The notes under the pieces are model-generated. The model saw nothing but the letters and a program-made list of their open reading frames with translations, was not told where the DNA came from and did not search any database. Positions 38,813 to 47,392 of a stretch of 64,000 bases of DNA are shown here, one piece after another. Positions within the stretch are counted from its first letter, which is position 1. Every line of letters begins with the position of its first letter. The stretch is from CAVPTL01 sp963727235 (GTDB lineage Bacteria > Actinomycetota > Thermoleophilia > Gaiellales > JAICJC01): positions 62,001 through 126,000 of the forward strand of contig CAVSFZ010000009.1 in NCBI GenBank assembly GCA_963727235.1. The letters are read 5' to 3'. The translations under genes and the position numbers were made by a program.

Positions 38813-40270
38813 ATGAGCACGATCGACAAGGCCGAGGAGCAGGCACTGGGTGGGCACCACAAGTTCGGCACCACCCTCCGGCACGCGTCGGTGGAGGAAC
38901 GCCTCGAAGCCGGTAAGGCGGCCCGTGCAACGGTGCCGCGATCCAGCCACGCCGCGCTCCCGGCGTCCGGCGACCGGCCCGACCCGGTCACGCTGCTCGA
39001 AGAGCAGGCCGAGAGCCGGGTGCAGAGCCTGGTGCCGATCCGCTACGGCCGCATGCTCAGCTCGCCCTTTGCGTTCTACCGCGGCGCCGCGCGGATCATG
39101 GCGAGCGACCTCGCCGGCACTCCCAACTCCGGCCTGCACGTGCAGCTGTGCGGCGACGCCCACATCTCCAACTTCGGCATGTTCGCCTCACCGGAGCGGC
39201 AACTGGTGTTCGGTCTGAACGACTTCGACGAGACGCTGCCGGGGCCGTGGGAGTGGGACGTCAAGCGACTGGCGGCGAGCCTGGAGGTGGCAGGCCGCGA
39301 GAACGGCTACACCGACAAGCAGCGCACCGCGATCCTGCGCAGCTCGATTGCCAGCTACCGCCGCGCGATGCGCGAGTTCGCCACCATGACCAACCTGGCC
39401 GTGTGGTATGCCCGTCAGGAGGTCGGTGAGGTCGTCAACACCCTGCGCAGTCAGGTCGATCCACAACGGCTCAAGATGCTGGAGAAGAATCTGGCCAAGG
39501 CCCGCACCCGCGACAGCATGCACGCCTTCTCCAAGCTGACCGAGGTGGTCGACGGCGTGCCGCGGATCATCAGCGCTCCACCCCTGATCCAGCCGGCGCG
39601 AGACATCCTCCACGGCGCGCCGGGCGAGGCGGTGATGGAGCAGCTGCGCGTGATCGTGCGCAACTACCGCGACTCGCTGCAGTCCGACCGACGGGTGCTA
39701 TTGGAGCAGTTTCGGTTCGTTGACATTGCGTTCAAGGTCGTGGGGGTCGGCAGCGTCGGCACCCGCGCCTGGATCGTCCTGCTGATGGGCAAGGACGGCG
39801 AAGATCCGCTGTTTCTGCAGTTCAAGGAGGCGCAGGCCTCCGTGCTTGAAGAGTTCCTCCAGCCGAGCGACTACTCCACCCACAGCGAACGGGTGGTGGC
39901 CGGACAGCACCTGATGCAGACATCGAGCGACATCTTCCTGGGCTGGCTGCACGCACAGAGCAACCTGGACGGCCAGCACCGAGATTTCTACGGCCGGCAG
40001 CTGAAGGACTGGAAGGGGTCGGTCGAGGTCGAATCGCTGACGGCCGACGGTATGACCATCTACGGCGAGCTGTGCGGATGGGTGCTGGCACGTGCCCACG
40101 CCCGCTCGGGCGACCGGATCGCGATCGCGTCCTACCTCGGCGGGGGCGAGGTGTTCGACCAGGCGATCGCAGAGTTCTCGTCGGCCTACGCCGATCAGAA
40201 CGAGCGTGACTACCAGGCACTCCAGGAAGCCGCCAAGAGCGGCCGGATCACCGCACTCACCGGGCTGTAG
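38813..40270 (+). CDS. DUF2252-family protein
   Basis: This 485-aa protein of the DUF2252 family has a distant resemblance to the kinase-like fold. It contains VPIRYGRMLSSPFAFYRGAA, the HxDxH-like block VQLCGDAHISNFGMFASPER and VFGLNDFDETLPGPWEWDVK RLA as the family's most conserved part, and QFKEAQASVLEEFLQPS later. The Asp/His residues in CGDAHISN and NDFDE could act as a catalytic loop and a metal-binding motif, like those of APH-type kinases. No substrate is known. GGAGGGCG lies 7 bases upstream of ATG 38813, and TACGAT at 38769-38774 is a plausible -10. Confidence 0.85.
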   Translation: MSTIDKAEEQALGGHHKFGTTLRHASVEERLEAGKAARATVPRSSHAALPASGDRPDPVTLLEEQAESRVQSLVPIRYGRMLSSPFAFYRGAARIMASDLAGTPNSGLHVQLCGDAHISNFGMFASPERQLVFGLNDFDETLPGPWEWDVKRLAASLEVAGRENGYTDKQRTAILRSSIASYRRAMREFATMTNLAVWYARQEVGEVVNTLRSQVDPQRLKMLEKNLAKARTRDSMHAFSKLTEVVDGVPRIISAPPLIQPARDILHGAPGEAVMEQLRVIVRNYRDSLQSDRRVLLEQFRFVDIAFKVVGVGSVGTRAWIVLLMGKDGEDPLFLQFKEAQASVLEEFLQPSDYSTHSERVVAGQHLMQTSSDIFLGWLHAQSNLDGQHRDFYGRQLKDWKGSVEVESLTADGMTIYGELCGWVLARAHARSGDRIAIASYLGGGEVFDQAIAEFSSAYADQNERDYQALQEAAKSGRITALTGL

Positions 40271-40274
40271 CGGC

Positions 40275-41231
40275 ATGGCCGCGCTCGAGATCATGCCGTT
40301 CGGCGAGGATCATCTCGACGATGCGTCCCGGCTTTTGGCCGAGCGTCACCGCCGCCACCGGCTGGCCGAGCCGCTGCTGCCGGCCGAGTACGAGAGCCCT
40401 GCCGCGGCCCGCACGCAGATCGAGGTCCTGCTGGGTGACGAGAACGCCTCCGGGGTGGCCGCATATCGCGCCGGATCGATGGCCGGTTACATGGTCGGGC
40501 GGTCGCGCGGCGAATCGCTGTGGGGACGAAACGCGTGGGTCGACGCGGCCGCCCACGCCGTCTCCGACCCCGAGGTCGTGCGCGACCTGTACGCCGCTGC
40601 CGCCGTGCGCTGGTGGGAGCTGGGCCTCACCCGCCAGTACGCGCTGGTGCCGGCCTTCGACCCACAGGTCTTGGATGCCTGGTGGCGGCTCGGCTTCGGC
40701 CAGCAGCAGGCGATGGCGATCCTCGAGGTGCAGTCGCACTCCTGGCCCGCGCATGTCCGGCAGGCCACCACCGAGGATCTCGACGCGTTGGTGGCACTCG
40801 AACCGCTGGTCGACCAGACCCATCGCGAATCGCCCGTGTTCTCGGAGGTGTACCGCGACGACGATCCCGAGACGCTGCGGCGCGAGTACATCGAGGATCT
40901 CGCCGACGACGCCATCGCCACGCTGGTGTACGAGCGGGAAGGGCGGATACCGGGCGCGCTCGCGGTCGTGCCGATCGAGCACTCCCCCATGCATGCCGGT
41001 CTGGTGCGCCCTGAGGGCCAGTGCCTGCTGTCGTTCGCGGCCACGCTCCCGGAGAATCGAGGATCGGGCGTCGGCCGGGCGCTGACCGAGGGCGCCCTGG
41101 CCTGGGCCGGCGAGTCGGGCTACTCGGCGATGGCGACCGACTGGCGCGTCACCAACCTGCTGTCCTCGCGGTTCTGGCCCCGCCGCGGCTTCCGACCGAC
41201 GTTCCTGAGGCTGTACCGGTCGCTGCCCTGA
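40275..41231 (+). CDS. Two-domain GNAT acetyltransferase
   Basis: The 318-aa protein has two GNAT modules. The N-terminal one (about 1-150) has lost a clear acetyl-CoA loop. The C-terminal one (about 160-318) has LLSFAATLPENRGSGVGRALTEGALAW with R-G-S-G-V-G as the pyrophosphate loop, and WRVTNLLSSRFWPRRGFRPTF at the end. The arrangement resembles mycothiol-synthase-like tandem GNATs, but MshD-specific residues cannot be confirmed by eye. ATG 40275 is 4 bases after the DUF2252 stop, so the two genes are probably co-transcribed and translationally linked. Confidence 0.82.
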   Translation: MAALEIMPFGEDHLDDASRLLAERHRRHRLAEPLLPAEYESPAAARTQIEVLLGDENASGVAAYRAGSMAGYMVGRSRGESLWGRNAWVDAAAHAVSDPEVVRDLYAAAAVRWWELGLTRQYALVPAFDPQVLDAWWRLGFGQQQAMAILEVQSHSWPAHVRQATTEDLDALVALEPLVDQTHRESPVFSEVYRDDDPETLRREYIEDLADDAIATLVYEREGRIPGALAVVPIEHSPMHAGLVRPEGQCLLSFAATLPENRGSGVGRALTEGALAWAGESGYSAMATDWRVTNLLSSRFWPRRGFRPTFLRLYRSLP

Positions 41232-41236
41232 CCTGG

Positions 41237-41722
41237 CTACGAGTGCAGTGCGTCGATCACCGACCCGGCGTGAAAGCCGGGCATCCGCGGGCCCTCGAGC
41301 TCGATCGCCGCACCGGAGTCGGGCGCGATCATCTCCAAGATCCGCACGTTGACGCGTTGATGCACGTTCACCTCGAGGCCTTCGCGCTCGACCGCGAAGA
41401 CCAGGTCGGTGGGTTCCCGCCCCCCGCGCTCGCGCTCTGAGTCGAAGCCGTACACCTTGGTCGCCGACACGCCCACGAAGCAGCGGTCGGGCATGGGAGA
41501 GGAGGCGTCCACCGCATGCATCCCCGCCTCCGCACCCCCGACGGTGGCGATCGAGTCTGCCGCGCCGCCGGACCCAAGCGAGTCGCCGATCATGCCGCCG
41601 GCAAACGCTCCTCCAAAGTGCCCTCGCGGCAAGAAAATGCCCGCCGCGATCAACTCGTCCTCAATCCCGGAGAACTCCAGCGCCGCCTGCGTGCGCTGGA
41701 GCACCTCGTGCTCGTTCACCAC
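41237..41722 (-). CDS. Hypothetical protein with glycine-zipper-like segment
   Basis: This is a 161-aa protein. After a helical start (VLQRTQAALEFSGIEDELIA) comes a Gly/Ala-rich stretch, GHFGGAFAGGMIGDSLGSGG, which could insert in or span a membrane or pack as a glycine zipper. The rest is a beta-rich domain with VGVSATKVYGFDSERERGG and VFAVEREGLEVNVHQRVNVRIL. I do not recognise the family. A GGAGGAG ribosome site directly precedes the GTG GTG start pair at 41722/41719. It is convergent with the GNAT gene and divergent from the small helical protein gene. Confidence 0.7.
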   Translation of the reverse strand: MVNEHEVLQRTQAALEFSGIEDELIAAGIFLPRGHFGGAFAGGMIGDSLGSGGAADSIATVGGAEAGMHAVDASSPMPDRCFVGVSATKVYGFDSERERGGREPTDLVFAVEREGLEVNVHQRVNVRILEMIAPDSGAAIELEGPRMPGFHAGSVIDALHS

Positions 41723-41831
41723 TCCTCCCGCGGATTAGGAGATCGTGTTCTCAGTGCCCGCAATGATACAGAGGAGTACCATTGCGCGCGTACTGAATTC
41801 GCCGGCCACACACCGATCGAGGAGGTCGAAA

Positions 41832-42026
41832 GTGGATCTGAACAAGCTGGTGACAGAGGCCAAGGGCGCGGTCGAGAACGTGGTAGAGAAGCGCGGAGGG
41901 ACCGACGCTCTCAAAGGCGACGCCGAGGAACTCAAGGACATCGCCACCGGCGGTGGCAGCGTCACCGACAAGGCGAAGGCAGCCGCTGAGGCGTTGAAGG
42001 AGCCGGGCGCCCAGAAGAGCGGGTGA
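41832..42026 (+). CDS. Small helical Lys/Ala/Glu-rich protein (64 aa)
   Basis: The 64-aa protein is charged and helical: LNKLVTEAKGAVENVVEKRG, DALKGDAEELKDIATGGG, TDKAKAAAEALKEPG. It resembles the small helical proteins of the CsbD or MT0933 (mycobacterial antitoxin-like) type in composition and repeat spacing, but no diagnostic motif is present. GGAGG lies 6 bases before GTG 41832; the longer in-frame version from 41745 has no ribosome site. Its TGA overlaps the GTG of the metallopeptidase gene by 4 bases, so the two are co-translated. Confidence 0.7.
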   Translation: MDLNKLVTEAKGAVENVVEKRGGTDALKGDAEELKDIATGGGSVTDKAKAAAEALKEPGAQKSG

Positions 42027-42913
42027 GGTTCCGCAAGTCGGCCAGGCTCGACCCCTCCCAGATCGACGACCGCAGGGGTGCGGGCGGTGGTCTGGGAGGC
42101 GGGCCGATGGCCATCGGCGGGGGCGGCATCGGCGTGATCGTGATCGTGGTCGCGCTGCTGCTCGGAGTCGATCCGTTCTCGGGCGGTGCGGGCGGCCTGG
42201 GCGGGCTGAACGGGCTCGACAACGTGTCGCTCGGCCCCGGCTCGTCCGGCACCGAGCTGCAGCAGTCGTGCCGCACCGGCGCCGACGCCAACGACAAACA
42301 GGAGTGCCGGGTCGTGGCCGACGTCAACAGCATCCAGTCCTACTGGGCGAAGCAGCTCGGCTCCCAGTACTCGCCCGCCACCACCGTGTTCTTCACCGGC
42401 GGGCTGCAAACCGGCTGCGGCCAGGCCACATCCGCCGTGGGCCCGTTCTACTGCCCGCGCGACCATCGTGTGTACATCGATCTCGGTTTCTTCTCCGACC
42501 TCCAGACCAAGTTCGGAGCCCAAGGGGGCCCGTTCGCCGAGGCCTACATCCTGGCCCACGAGTACGGCCATCACATCCAGGATCTGACCGGCACGCTCGA
42601 CCGCGCGGGTGATCGGCAGGGTCCGCAGAGCGGCTCGGTGCGGGTCGAGCTGCAGGCCGACTGCTACGCCGGCGTGTGGGCGCGAAACGCGGTGGCGACC
42701 GGTTTCATCACCAACCTGACGCAGGCCGACGTGGATCAGGGGCTGGACGCTGCGGCGGCCGTCGGCGACGATCGCATCCAGCAGGAGTTCCAGGGCAAGG
42801 TCACCCCTGAGACGTGGACACACGGATCCTCCCGGCAGCGCCAGCACTGGTTCGTGACCGGATACAACAGCGGCAAGCCCTCCGCCTGCAACACGTTCAC
42901 CGGCGCCATCTAA
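42023..42913 (+). CDS. Membrane-anchored neutral zinc metallopeptidase (YpfJ/KPN_02809 family)
   Basis: The 296-aa protein has a short cytoplasmic start, a Gly-rich stretch and one transmembrane helix (IGVIVIVVALLLGV, about 36-50). The extracytoplasmic zinc-protease domain has HEYGHHIQDLTG as the HExxH motif and VELQADCYAGVWARN as the third-ligand region. Cysteines in QQSCRTGAD, QECRVV, TGCGQA, FYCPRD and SACNTF suggest disulphides outside the cell. The family is widespread, with unknown targets. GTG 42023 overlaps the previous stop. The TAA stop is 3 bases before repeat R11. Confidence 0.88.
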   Translation: MRFRKSARLDPSQIDDRRGAGGGLGGGPMAIGGGGIGVIVIVVALLLGVDPFSGGAGGLGGLNGLDNVSLGPGSSGTELQQSCRTGADANDKQECRVVADVNSIQSYWAKQLGSQYSPATTVFFTGGLQTGCGQATSAVGPFYCPRDHRVYIDLGFFSDLQTKFGAQGGPFAEAYILAHEYGHHIQDLTGTLDRAGDRQGPQSGSVRVELQADCYAGVWARNAVATGFITNLTQADVDQGLDAAAAVGDDRIQQEFQGKVTPETWTHGSSRQRQHWFVTGYNSGKPSACNTFTGAI

Positions 42914-42916
42914 GGA

Positions 42917-42949
42917 GTGAATAAAAGGTGCCTGGCACCATTTATTCAC
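42917..42949. repeat. Palindromic repeat R11 (AAGG/CCAT, imperfect)
   Basis: A 33-base copy with centre base T and one mismatched inner pair. It lies 3 bases after the metallopeptidase stop and 4 bases before the -10 of the MFS gene. Confidence 0.93.
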
Positions 42950-42953
42950 CTGG

Positions 42954-42959
42954 TACGGT
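42954..42959 (+). promoter_or_regulatory. -10 hexamer TACGGT, leaderless start
   Basis: It is 6 bases before ATG 42966. Confidence 0.55.
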
Positions 42960-42965
42960 CGAGTG

Positions 42966-44510
42966 ATGGGAGGGATGTCTTCGGCGACGCGGCAGCGGGT
43001 CACGCTGGCCGCCATGTGCCTGGCCCAGGTGATGGTGCTGCTGGACGCGACCATCGTCACCGTCGCCCTGCCGTCGATCCAGCGGGAGCTGGAGGTGCCA
43101 CCGGGGAACCTCGAGTGGATCGCAAACGCCTACACGCTCACGCTGGCCTCCACCATCCTGCTGGGCGGCACGCTGGGTGATCGCTACGGCCGCAGGCGCG
43201 TATTCGTGCTCGGGCTGGTCGTGTTCACGCTGGCATCGGTCGGGTGTGCGCTGGCGCCCGACGATCCCGAGCTGATCGCATTGCGCGGCATCCAGGGACT
43301 GGGTGGAGCCGCCATGGCGCCGATGACGCTTTCCCTGTTGGTGGCAGCCTTCCCCGGGCCGCAGGCACCTCGCGCTGTGGGGATCTGGGCGGCGGTGGGA
43401 AGCCTCGGGTTTGGTCTGGGACCCGTGGTCGGCGGCGCCCTGGTGGACAGCTTTGACTGGTCATCGGTGTTCTGGGTCAACGTCCCGCTGGCGGTCGTAT
43501 GCCTGGGGCTGACGGTGGCGGCCGTACAGGAGTCGCGCGACCCCAGCGCCCGGCGGCTGGACGGCATCGGCGGAGCACTGGCGACCGCGACCCTGTTCGT
43601 GTTCACGATCGCTCTGGTCGGCCTGACGAATCACCCCCTGACGTCGGTGCGGACGCTCTCGCTGCTGGCTCTGTCGGCGGTGCTGGCCGCGGGGTTTCTG
43701 CGCTGGGAGTCGACCTGCGACCACGCAATGGTGCCGCTCGACCTGTTCCGGCACGGTCGCCTCTCGGGGGTGGTGATCGCGACCGTGTGCGCCTACGTGG
43801 CGCTGGGCGGGCTGCTGTATCTGCTGCCGCTGCTGTTTCAGAACGTCAAGGGCTACGAGCCGTTCGACGCCGGCCTGAGCCTGCTGCCGATCAGCGCGGC
43901 GTTCATGGTCACCGCCCCCCTCTCGGGCCGGGTGGTTCGGCGGTTCGGGGCGTCAGACGTGATCGCCGCCGGCTGCGGCCTCTCCGCAGTCGCGGTGGCG
44001 GGCGTGGCGCTGACCGGCGTCGACACCGCCTACATCGTGTTCGTGCCGCTCTACCTCCTGGTGGGATTGGGGTTTGGGTTGATCATGCCCACGGTGGCGG
44101 TGGCTGCGATTGCCGCCGTCGATCGGACGCGCTCCGGGCTGGCGTCCGGGATCGTCAACGCCTCCCGCCAGGTCGGTGCGGCGCTGGGAGTGGCGGCCCT
44201 CGGCACACTCGGCGCGACGGTCGCCGCCCGCAGCTGGGAGCACGACACTCAGTCGATCAGTGCCGATCTGGCCTCACAGGCGGCCGCGCTCGACCAAGCC
44301 GTGGGCGGCGGCCGGCGCTCAGTGGTGCAACATGCGCTCGGCGGCGATTGGGGCGCGACCGCAGCGGCGGCCTTCGTGTCGGGGATGCGAGTCGCGCTGT
44401 TGTGCGCAGCTGCCGCACTGATTGCCGGCGCATTCGCGATACTGGTCACGCACAGAGCCGCGCGCGGCTCAGCTCCATCGAACACCAAAGGCGGTGCACA
44501 TGAACGTTGA
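42966..44510 (+). CDS. MFS drug exporter of the DHA2 (EmrB/QacA) family
   Basis: This 514-aa membrane protein has about 14 transmembrane helices. LLDATIVTVALPSIQRELE is DHA2 motif D1 in TM1. GGTLGDRYGRRRVFVLG is motif A in the TM2-3 loop. The middle LRGIQGLGGAAMAPMTLSL fits motif B, and GFGLGPVVGGALVDSFDWSS is motif C of antiporters. It should export organic cations or drugs by proton antiport. ATG 42966 is leaderless. The last 11 bases overlap the start of the VOC gene, so the two are co-transcribed; the VOC partner may bind or modify the same compound. Confidence 0.9.
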   Translation: MGGMSSATRQRVTLAAMCLAQVMVLLDATIVTVALPSIQRELEVPPGNLEWIANAYTLTLASTILLGGTLGDRYGRRRVFVLGLVVFTLASVGCALAPDDPELIALRGIQGLGGAAMAPMTLSLLVAAFPGPQAPRAVGIWAAVGSLGFGLGPVVGGALVDSFDWSSVFWVNVPLAVVCLGLTVAAVQESRDPSARRLDGIGGALATATLFVFTIALVGLTNHPLTSVRTLSLLALSAVLAAGFLRWESTCDHAMVPLDLFRHGRLSGVVIATVCAYVALGGLLYLLPLLFQNVKGYEPFDAGLSLLPISAAFMVTAPLSGRVVRRFGASDVIAAGCGLSAVAVAGVALTGVDTAYIVFVPLYLLVGLGFGLIMPTVAVAAIAAVDRTRSGLASGIVNASRQVGAALGVAALGTLGATVAARSWEHDTQSISADLASQAAALDQAVGGGRRSVVQHALGGDWGATAAAAFVSGMRVALLCAAAALIAGAFAILVTHRAARGSAPSNTKGGAHER

Positions 44511-44859
44511 GCACGTTGATTTCATCGGCATCCCCACTCGGGACGTTGCTCGGGCCAAGCGGTTCTTCGGCGACACGCTGGAGCTCCCGATGGAAAAGGA
44601 CGGCGGTGCCGGGGGAGCGGAATTCCGGGCCGGCCAGGTCACTCTCGGGGTCTGGAACCCGGAGGCCATGGGCCGCACGTTCGTCCCCAGCTCCTCGGTG
44701 GCGCTTCGCGTCTCCGACGTCGCCGCCGCGCGCGCCGAGCTGGAAGAGCGCGGCGTCGAGTTCGACGGCGACACGATCGACACCGGCGTGTGCCATATGG
44801 CGCCGTTCCGCGATCCGGACGGCAACACGTTCATGCTGCACCGCCGGTACGCACCGTGA
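44500..44859 (+). CDS. VOC-family protein
   Basis: The 119-aa single VOC module begins VEHVDFIGIPTRDVARAKRFFG, contains TLGVWNPEAMGRTFVPSSSV and ends HMAPFRDPDGNTFMLHRR. The N-terminal His and a His in FMLHRR are possible ligands, but a Glu in the last strand is absent. It overlaps the 3' end of the MFS exporter gene by 11 bases. Its own TGA overlaps the next gene's GTG, forming a three-gene operon (exporter, VOC, cNMP-binding). A role in resistance to a small molecule is suggested by this context only. Confidence 0.82.
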   Translation: MNVEHVDFIGIPTRDVARAKRFFGDTLELPMEKDGGAGGAEFRAGQVTLGVWNPEAMGRTFVPSSSVALRVSDVAAARAELEERGVEFDGDTIDTGVCHMAPFRDPDGNTFMLHRRYAP

Positions 44860-45290
44860 CGCTGCTGCCGCAGAGGATGCAACGCGAGTCGGCGGCGTCG
44901 CTGGCCGACGTGCCGATCTTCGCCGGCCTGCCCAAGCGCCACCTGGAGAAGATCGCCAAGCTGGCCGTCACCAAACGCTACGACGAGGACGCGAAGATGG
45001 TGATCGCCGGCGATCAGGGCGAGTCGTTCTTCGTCGTGCTCGAGGGTACGGCGCTGGTGACGGCCGGCCATTTCACCGACGTGGTGATCGGCCCGGGTGA
45101 TTTCTTCGGCGAGATGGCGCTGCTGGACGGATTCCCCCGTTCGGCCACGGTCACGGCGGAAACTCCGGTTCAAGTCATGATCGTGACCCGCTCCAAGTTC
45201 ATGAAGCTGCTCGAGAGCGAGCCCACCATCGGGATCGCCATGCTCAAGGCCCTCAGCCTGCGGGTGCGGGCGGCGAACCTGAGCATGTGA
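44856..45290 (+). CDS. Stand-alone cyclic-nucleotide-binding domain protein
   Basis: The 144-aa protein is a single cNMP-binding domain with PIFAGLPKRHLEKIAKLAV and a phosphate-binding cassette GPGDFFGEMALLDGFPRSATV, whose Glu and Arg contact the ribose phosphate in Crp-like proteins. No helix-turn-helix or enzyme domain follows. It therefore probably acts by binding a partner protein, or as a cyclic-nucleotide buffer. GTG 44856 overlaps the VOC stop by 4 bases. It is one of two cNMP-binding proteins in the window (the other at 425-2080), alongside three cyclase genes. Confidence 0.85.
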   Translation: MTLLPQRMQRESAASLADVPIFAGLPKRHLEKIAKLAVTKRYDEDAKMVIAGDQGESFFVVLEGTALVTAGHFTDVVIGPGDFFGEMALLDGFPRSATVTAETPVQVMIVTRSKFMKLLESEPTIGIAMLKALSLRVRAANLSM

Positions 45291-45305
45291 CCCGTCCGCC
45301 CGTGG

Positions 45306-45872
45306 TCAGTCTCGATCGAGCCACGGGTCGCGTCCCGGATCGCCTCCGGCGCCGGCGGTCACCAGCCGCTGGAGGTAGTGATCCCAACCCGTGGTATGCG
45401 CGTCGGCCGAATCCGCGCTGGGCAGGTCGCGATGCACGAACCTCACATGCGTCGAGTCTCCGACGGGCGTCAGCTCGAACTCGACGGTGCTCGTCCCGGG
45501 CGGCACCGCTGCCGGGGTGTCCCCCTGCGGCTCCCAGCCAAAGGTGTAGACCAGCCGCCGCGGAGGCTCGACTTCCACGAACTCCCCAAGCGCGGTGCGA
45601 CCGGAGACGACCCCCAGGCGCACGATCCCGCCGGGCCTGGGGTCGTACTCCACCGACTCACCCATCCACAGCGTCACCTTGGCCGGGTCGACCAGAAACT
45701 CCCACACCGTCTCCGGCGACGCGTCGATGGTGACCTCGCGGGTCACCAACTCGTCGAGGAACGTCCGCACGTCGGCAAAGCCCTCTGGCCGGGCGCGGTA
45801 CAGCCGCCGGGTACCGTTGCGCCGCTCGTCCACCAGTCCGGCCTCCTTCAGAATCGCGAGGTGCTGCGACAC
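45306..45872 (-). pseudogene. ArsR-SRPBCC fusion gene lacking its N-terminal part
   Basis: The frame encodes the recognition half of an ArsR winged helix (VSQHLAILKEAGLVDERRNG, TRRLYRARPEGF) joined to an SRPBCC/AHSA1 domain (VTIDASPETVWEFLVDPAKV, LWMGESVEYDPRPGGIVRLG, RRLVYTFGWEP). The first 35-40 residues of a normal ArsR, with FKALADPTRR-like helices, are missing. The codons before SRPAVSQHL lead straight into the 3' end of the sugar porter gene. A GTG at 45872 could start a 188-aa product that could not form a complete DNA-binding domain. A deletion between the two genes is the simplest explanation. The SRPBCC part is intact. Confidence 0.7.
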
Positions 45873-45885
45873 CGCCGGCCGGCTA

Positions 45886-45903
45886 CGTAAGTCGCAACTT
45901 ACG
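45886..45903. promoter_or_regulatory. 18-bp palindrome CGTAAGT-N4-ACTTACG, possible ArsR operator
   Basis: The dyad matches its reverse complement at all but two central positions. It contains the stop of the sugar porter gene and lies 14 bases before the truncated ArsR reading frame. Its form is like ArsR-type operators. In its present location it cannot be a normal promoter site for the truncated gene. Confidence 0.4.
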
Positions 45904-47338
45904 GAGTGTCTCCGCCGCCGGCGGCGGCGTTGGCCGCGGCCAGGTCGGTGTCGAACATCGTCTGGATCTCTTCCAGCGTGCGGCCCTTGGTCTCGGGCAC
46001 CCACCTGGCGATCCAGATGAACGAGAGGATGCAGATTCCGGCGAACAGGAAAAACGTCTCGGCCTCGCCGATCGCGTCCACGATCGACAGGAAGAACTGC
46101 GTCACCAGGAAGGCCGCGCCCCAGTTGGCGGCGGTTGCGACCGAGACGGCCCGCCCGCGCACGCGGCTGGGATAGATCTCGGAGATCACCGTCCAGACCA
46201 CCGGACCGAGTGAGAACGCGAACGAGATGATGAACGCCACCAGGCCGATCAGGGTGAGCGTGCCGCCGGTGGTGATTCCCCCACCCGAGCTGTCGAAGCT
46301 GGCAAACGCGAGCCCGACCAGCGCCAGGCTGCCGCACATACCGATCAGGCCGTACTTGAGCAGCGGCTTTCGCCCGAACCGGTCGACGTAGGCGATGGCG
46401 ATGAAGGTCGCCAGAACGTTCACCAGGCCGATCGCAAAAAGCGTTGCCCGCGATTGGGCCTGGGCACTCTCGAAGCCGGCCCGGGCAAAGATGTCGTTGG
46501 CGTAGTAGATGATCGCGTTGATGCCGGTGATCTGCTGGATCACGCTGAGGCCGATGCCGATGATCAAGGGCCGGCGCAGCGACGGCGTCAGCAGCTCGTC
46601 CCAGTTGGCCTGGCCCTCCTCCTGCTCCTGCGCCAGGCTGGCCTCGATGTCGCGCAGCACCTGGGGAGCGTCGTCATGCCCCTCGATCTGTTCGACCACT
46701 TCCCGCGCCTGGTCACGCCTGCCGGTCTTCACCAGGAATCGGATCGACTCGGGCACGATCATGAACCCCAGGATCAGCAGGATGCCCGGAACCACCGCGA
46801 CGGCGAACATCAAGCGCCACTCGCCCGAATCCTGGAGCGCATCGTTGACCAGATATGCCAGGAAGATGCCGATCGTGATTGCAAGCTGATAGCCGGAGAC
46901 GATTCGGCCGCGCACCGCGGCGGGCGCCATCTCGGCCGCGTACAGGGGCGCCACGGTGGAGGCGAAGCCGACCGCGACACCCGTCAGCACACGGCCGGTG
47001 GTGAGCACGAACACCCCCGGAGCGACGGCCTCCATCAACGCCCCCAACGCGAACAGGAAGCCGGCGATCATGGCGGTGTGGCGACGGCCGATCTTGTCGG
47101 CCAAGCCGCCTGCCACCAGCGCGCCGCCCAAGGCTCCGAGCGTTACCCAGCTGGTGATCACCTCGGTCGCGAAGGTGCCGAGACCGAGATCGGCCTTGAT
47201 CAGATCGAGCGCGCCGGAGATGACCCCCTGGTCGTAGCCGAACAGCAGGCCCGCCAGCATGGTGACCACGGCGACCTTGACCACCAGGGATCGTCGCCGG
47301 GGTGCACTTGCCGTTGGTTGCGTGACTGTTGTCTCCAT
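45899..47338 (-). CDS. MFS sugar porter family transporter
   Basis: The protein has 479 aa and 12 membrane helices. Signature motifs are GLLFGYDQGVISGAL (TM1), DKIGRRHTAMI and DRFGRKPLLKYG (the two RXGRR loops), PESIRFLVKTGR after TM6, and QQITGINAIIYYA in TM7. VPETKGRTLEEIQ closes the protein. It is a typical sugar:proton symporter; the sugar is not predictable. ATG 47338 (METTV) is preferred over an in-frame start 24 bases upstream because of its sequence start, though no strong ribosome site is visible. The stop lies in the palindrome next to the truncated ArsR gene. Confidence 0.9.
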   Translation of the reverse strand: METTVTQPTASAPRRRSLVVKVAVVTMLAGLLFGYDQGVISGALDLIKADLGLGTFATEVITSWVTLGALGGALVAGGLADKIGRRHTAMIAGFLFALGALMEAVAPGVFVLTTGRVLTGVAVGFASTVAPLYAAEMAPAAVRGRIVSGYQLAITIGIFLAYLVNDALQDSGEWRLMFAVAVVPGILLILGFMIVPESIRFLVKTGRRDQAREVVEQIEGHDDAPQVLRDIEASLAQEQEEGQANWDELLTPSLRRPLIIGIGLSVIQQITGINAIIYYANDIFARAGFESAQAQSRATLFAIGLVNVLATFIAIAYVDRFGRKPLLKYGLIGMCGSLALVGLAFASFDSSGGGITTGGTLTLIGLVAFIISFAFSLGPVVWTVISEIYPSRVRGRAVSVATAANWGAAFLVTQFFLSIVDAIGEAETFFLFAGICILSFIWIARWVPETKGRTLEEIQTMFDTDLAAANAAAGGGDTP

Positions 47339-47392
47339 CGAGCCACTGCGAACGTACCACACCGATGCTGTCAGGCCTAGCTTGCGCTCAGA

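Noticed and set aside
41745..41831. Longer version of the small helical protein starting at 41745
   Set aside because: The added residues are not helical like the rest and lack a ribosome site, whereas GTG 41832 has GGAGG at the right distance.
45899..46337. ArsR-SRPBCC frame extended into the sugar porter gene as a true fusion protein
   Set aside because: The extension is an out-of-frame reading of the transporter's conserved C-terminal coding sequence and has no relation to ArsR.
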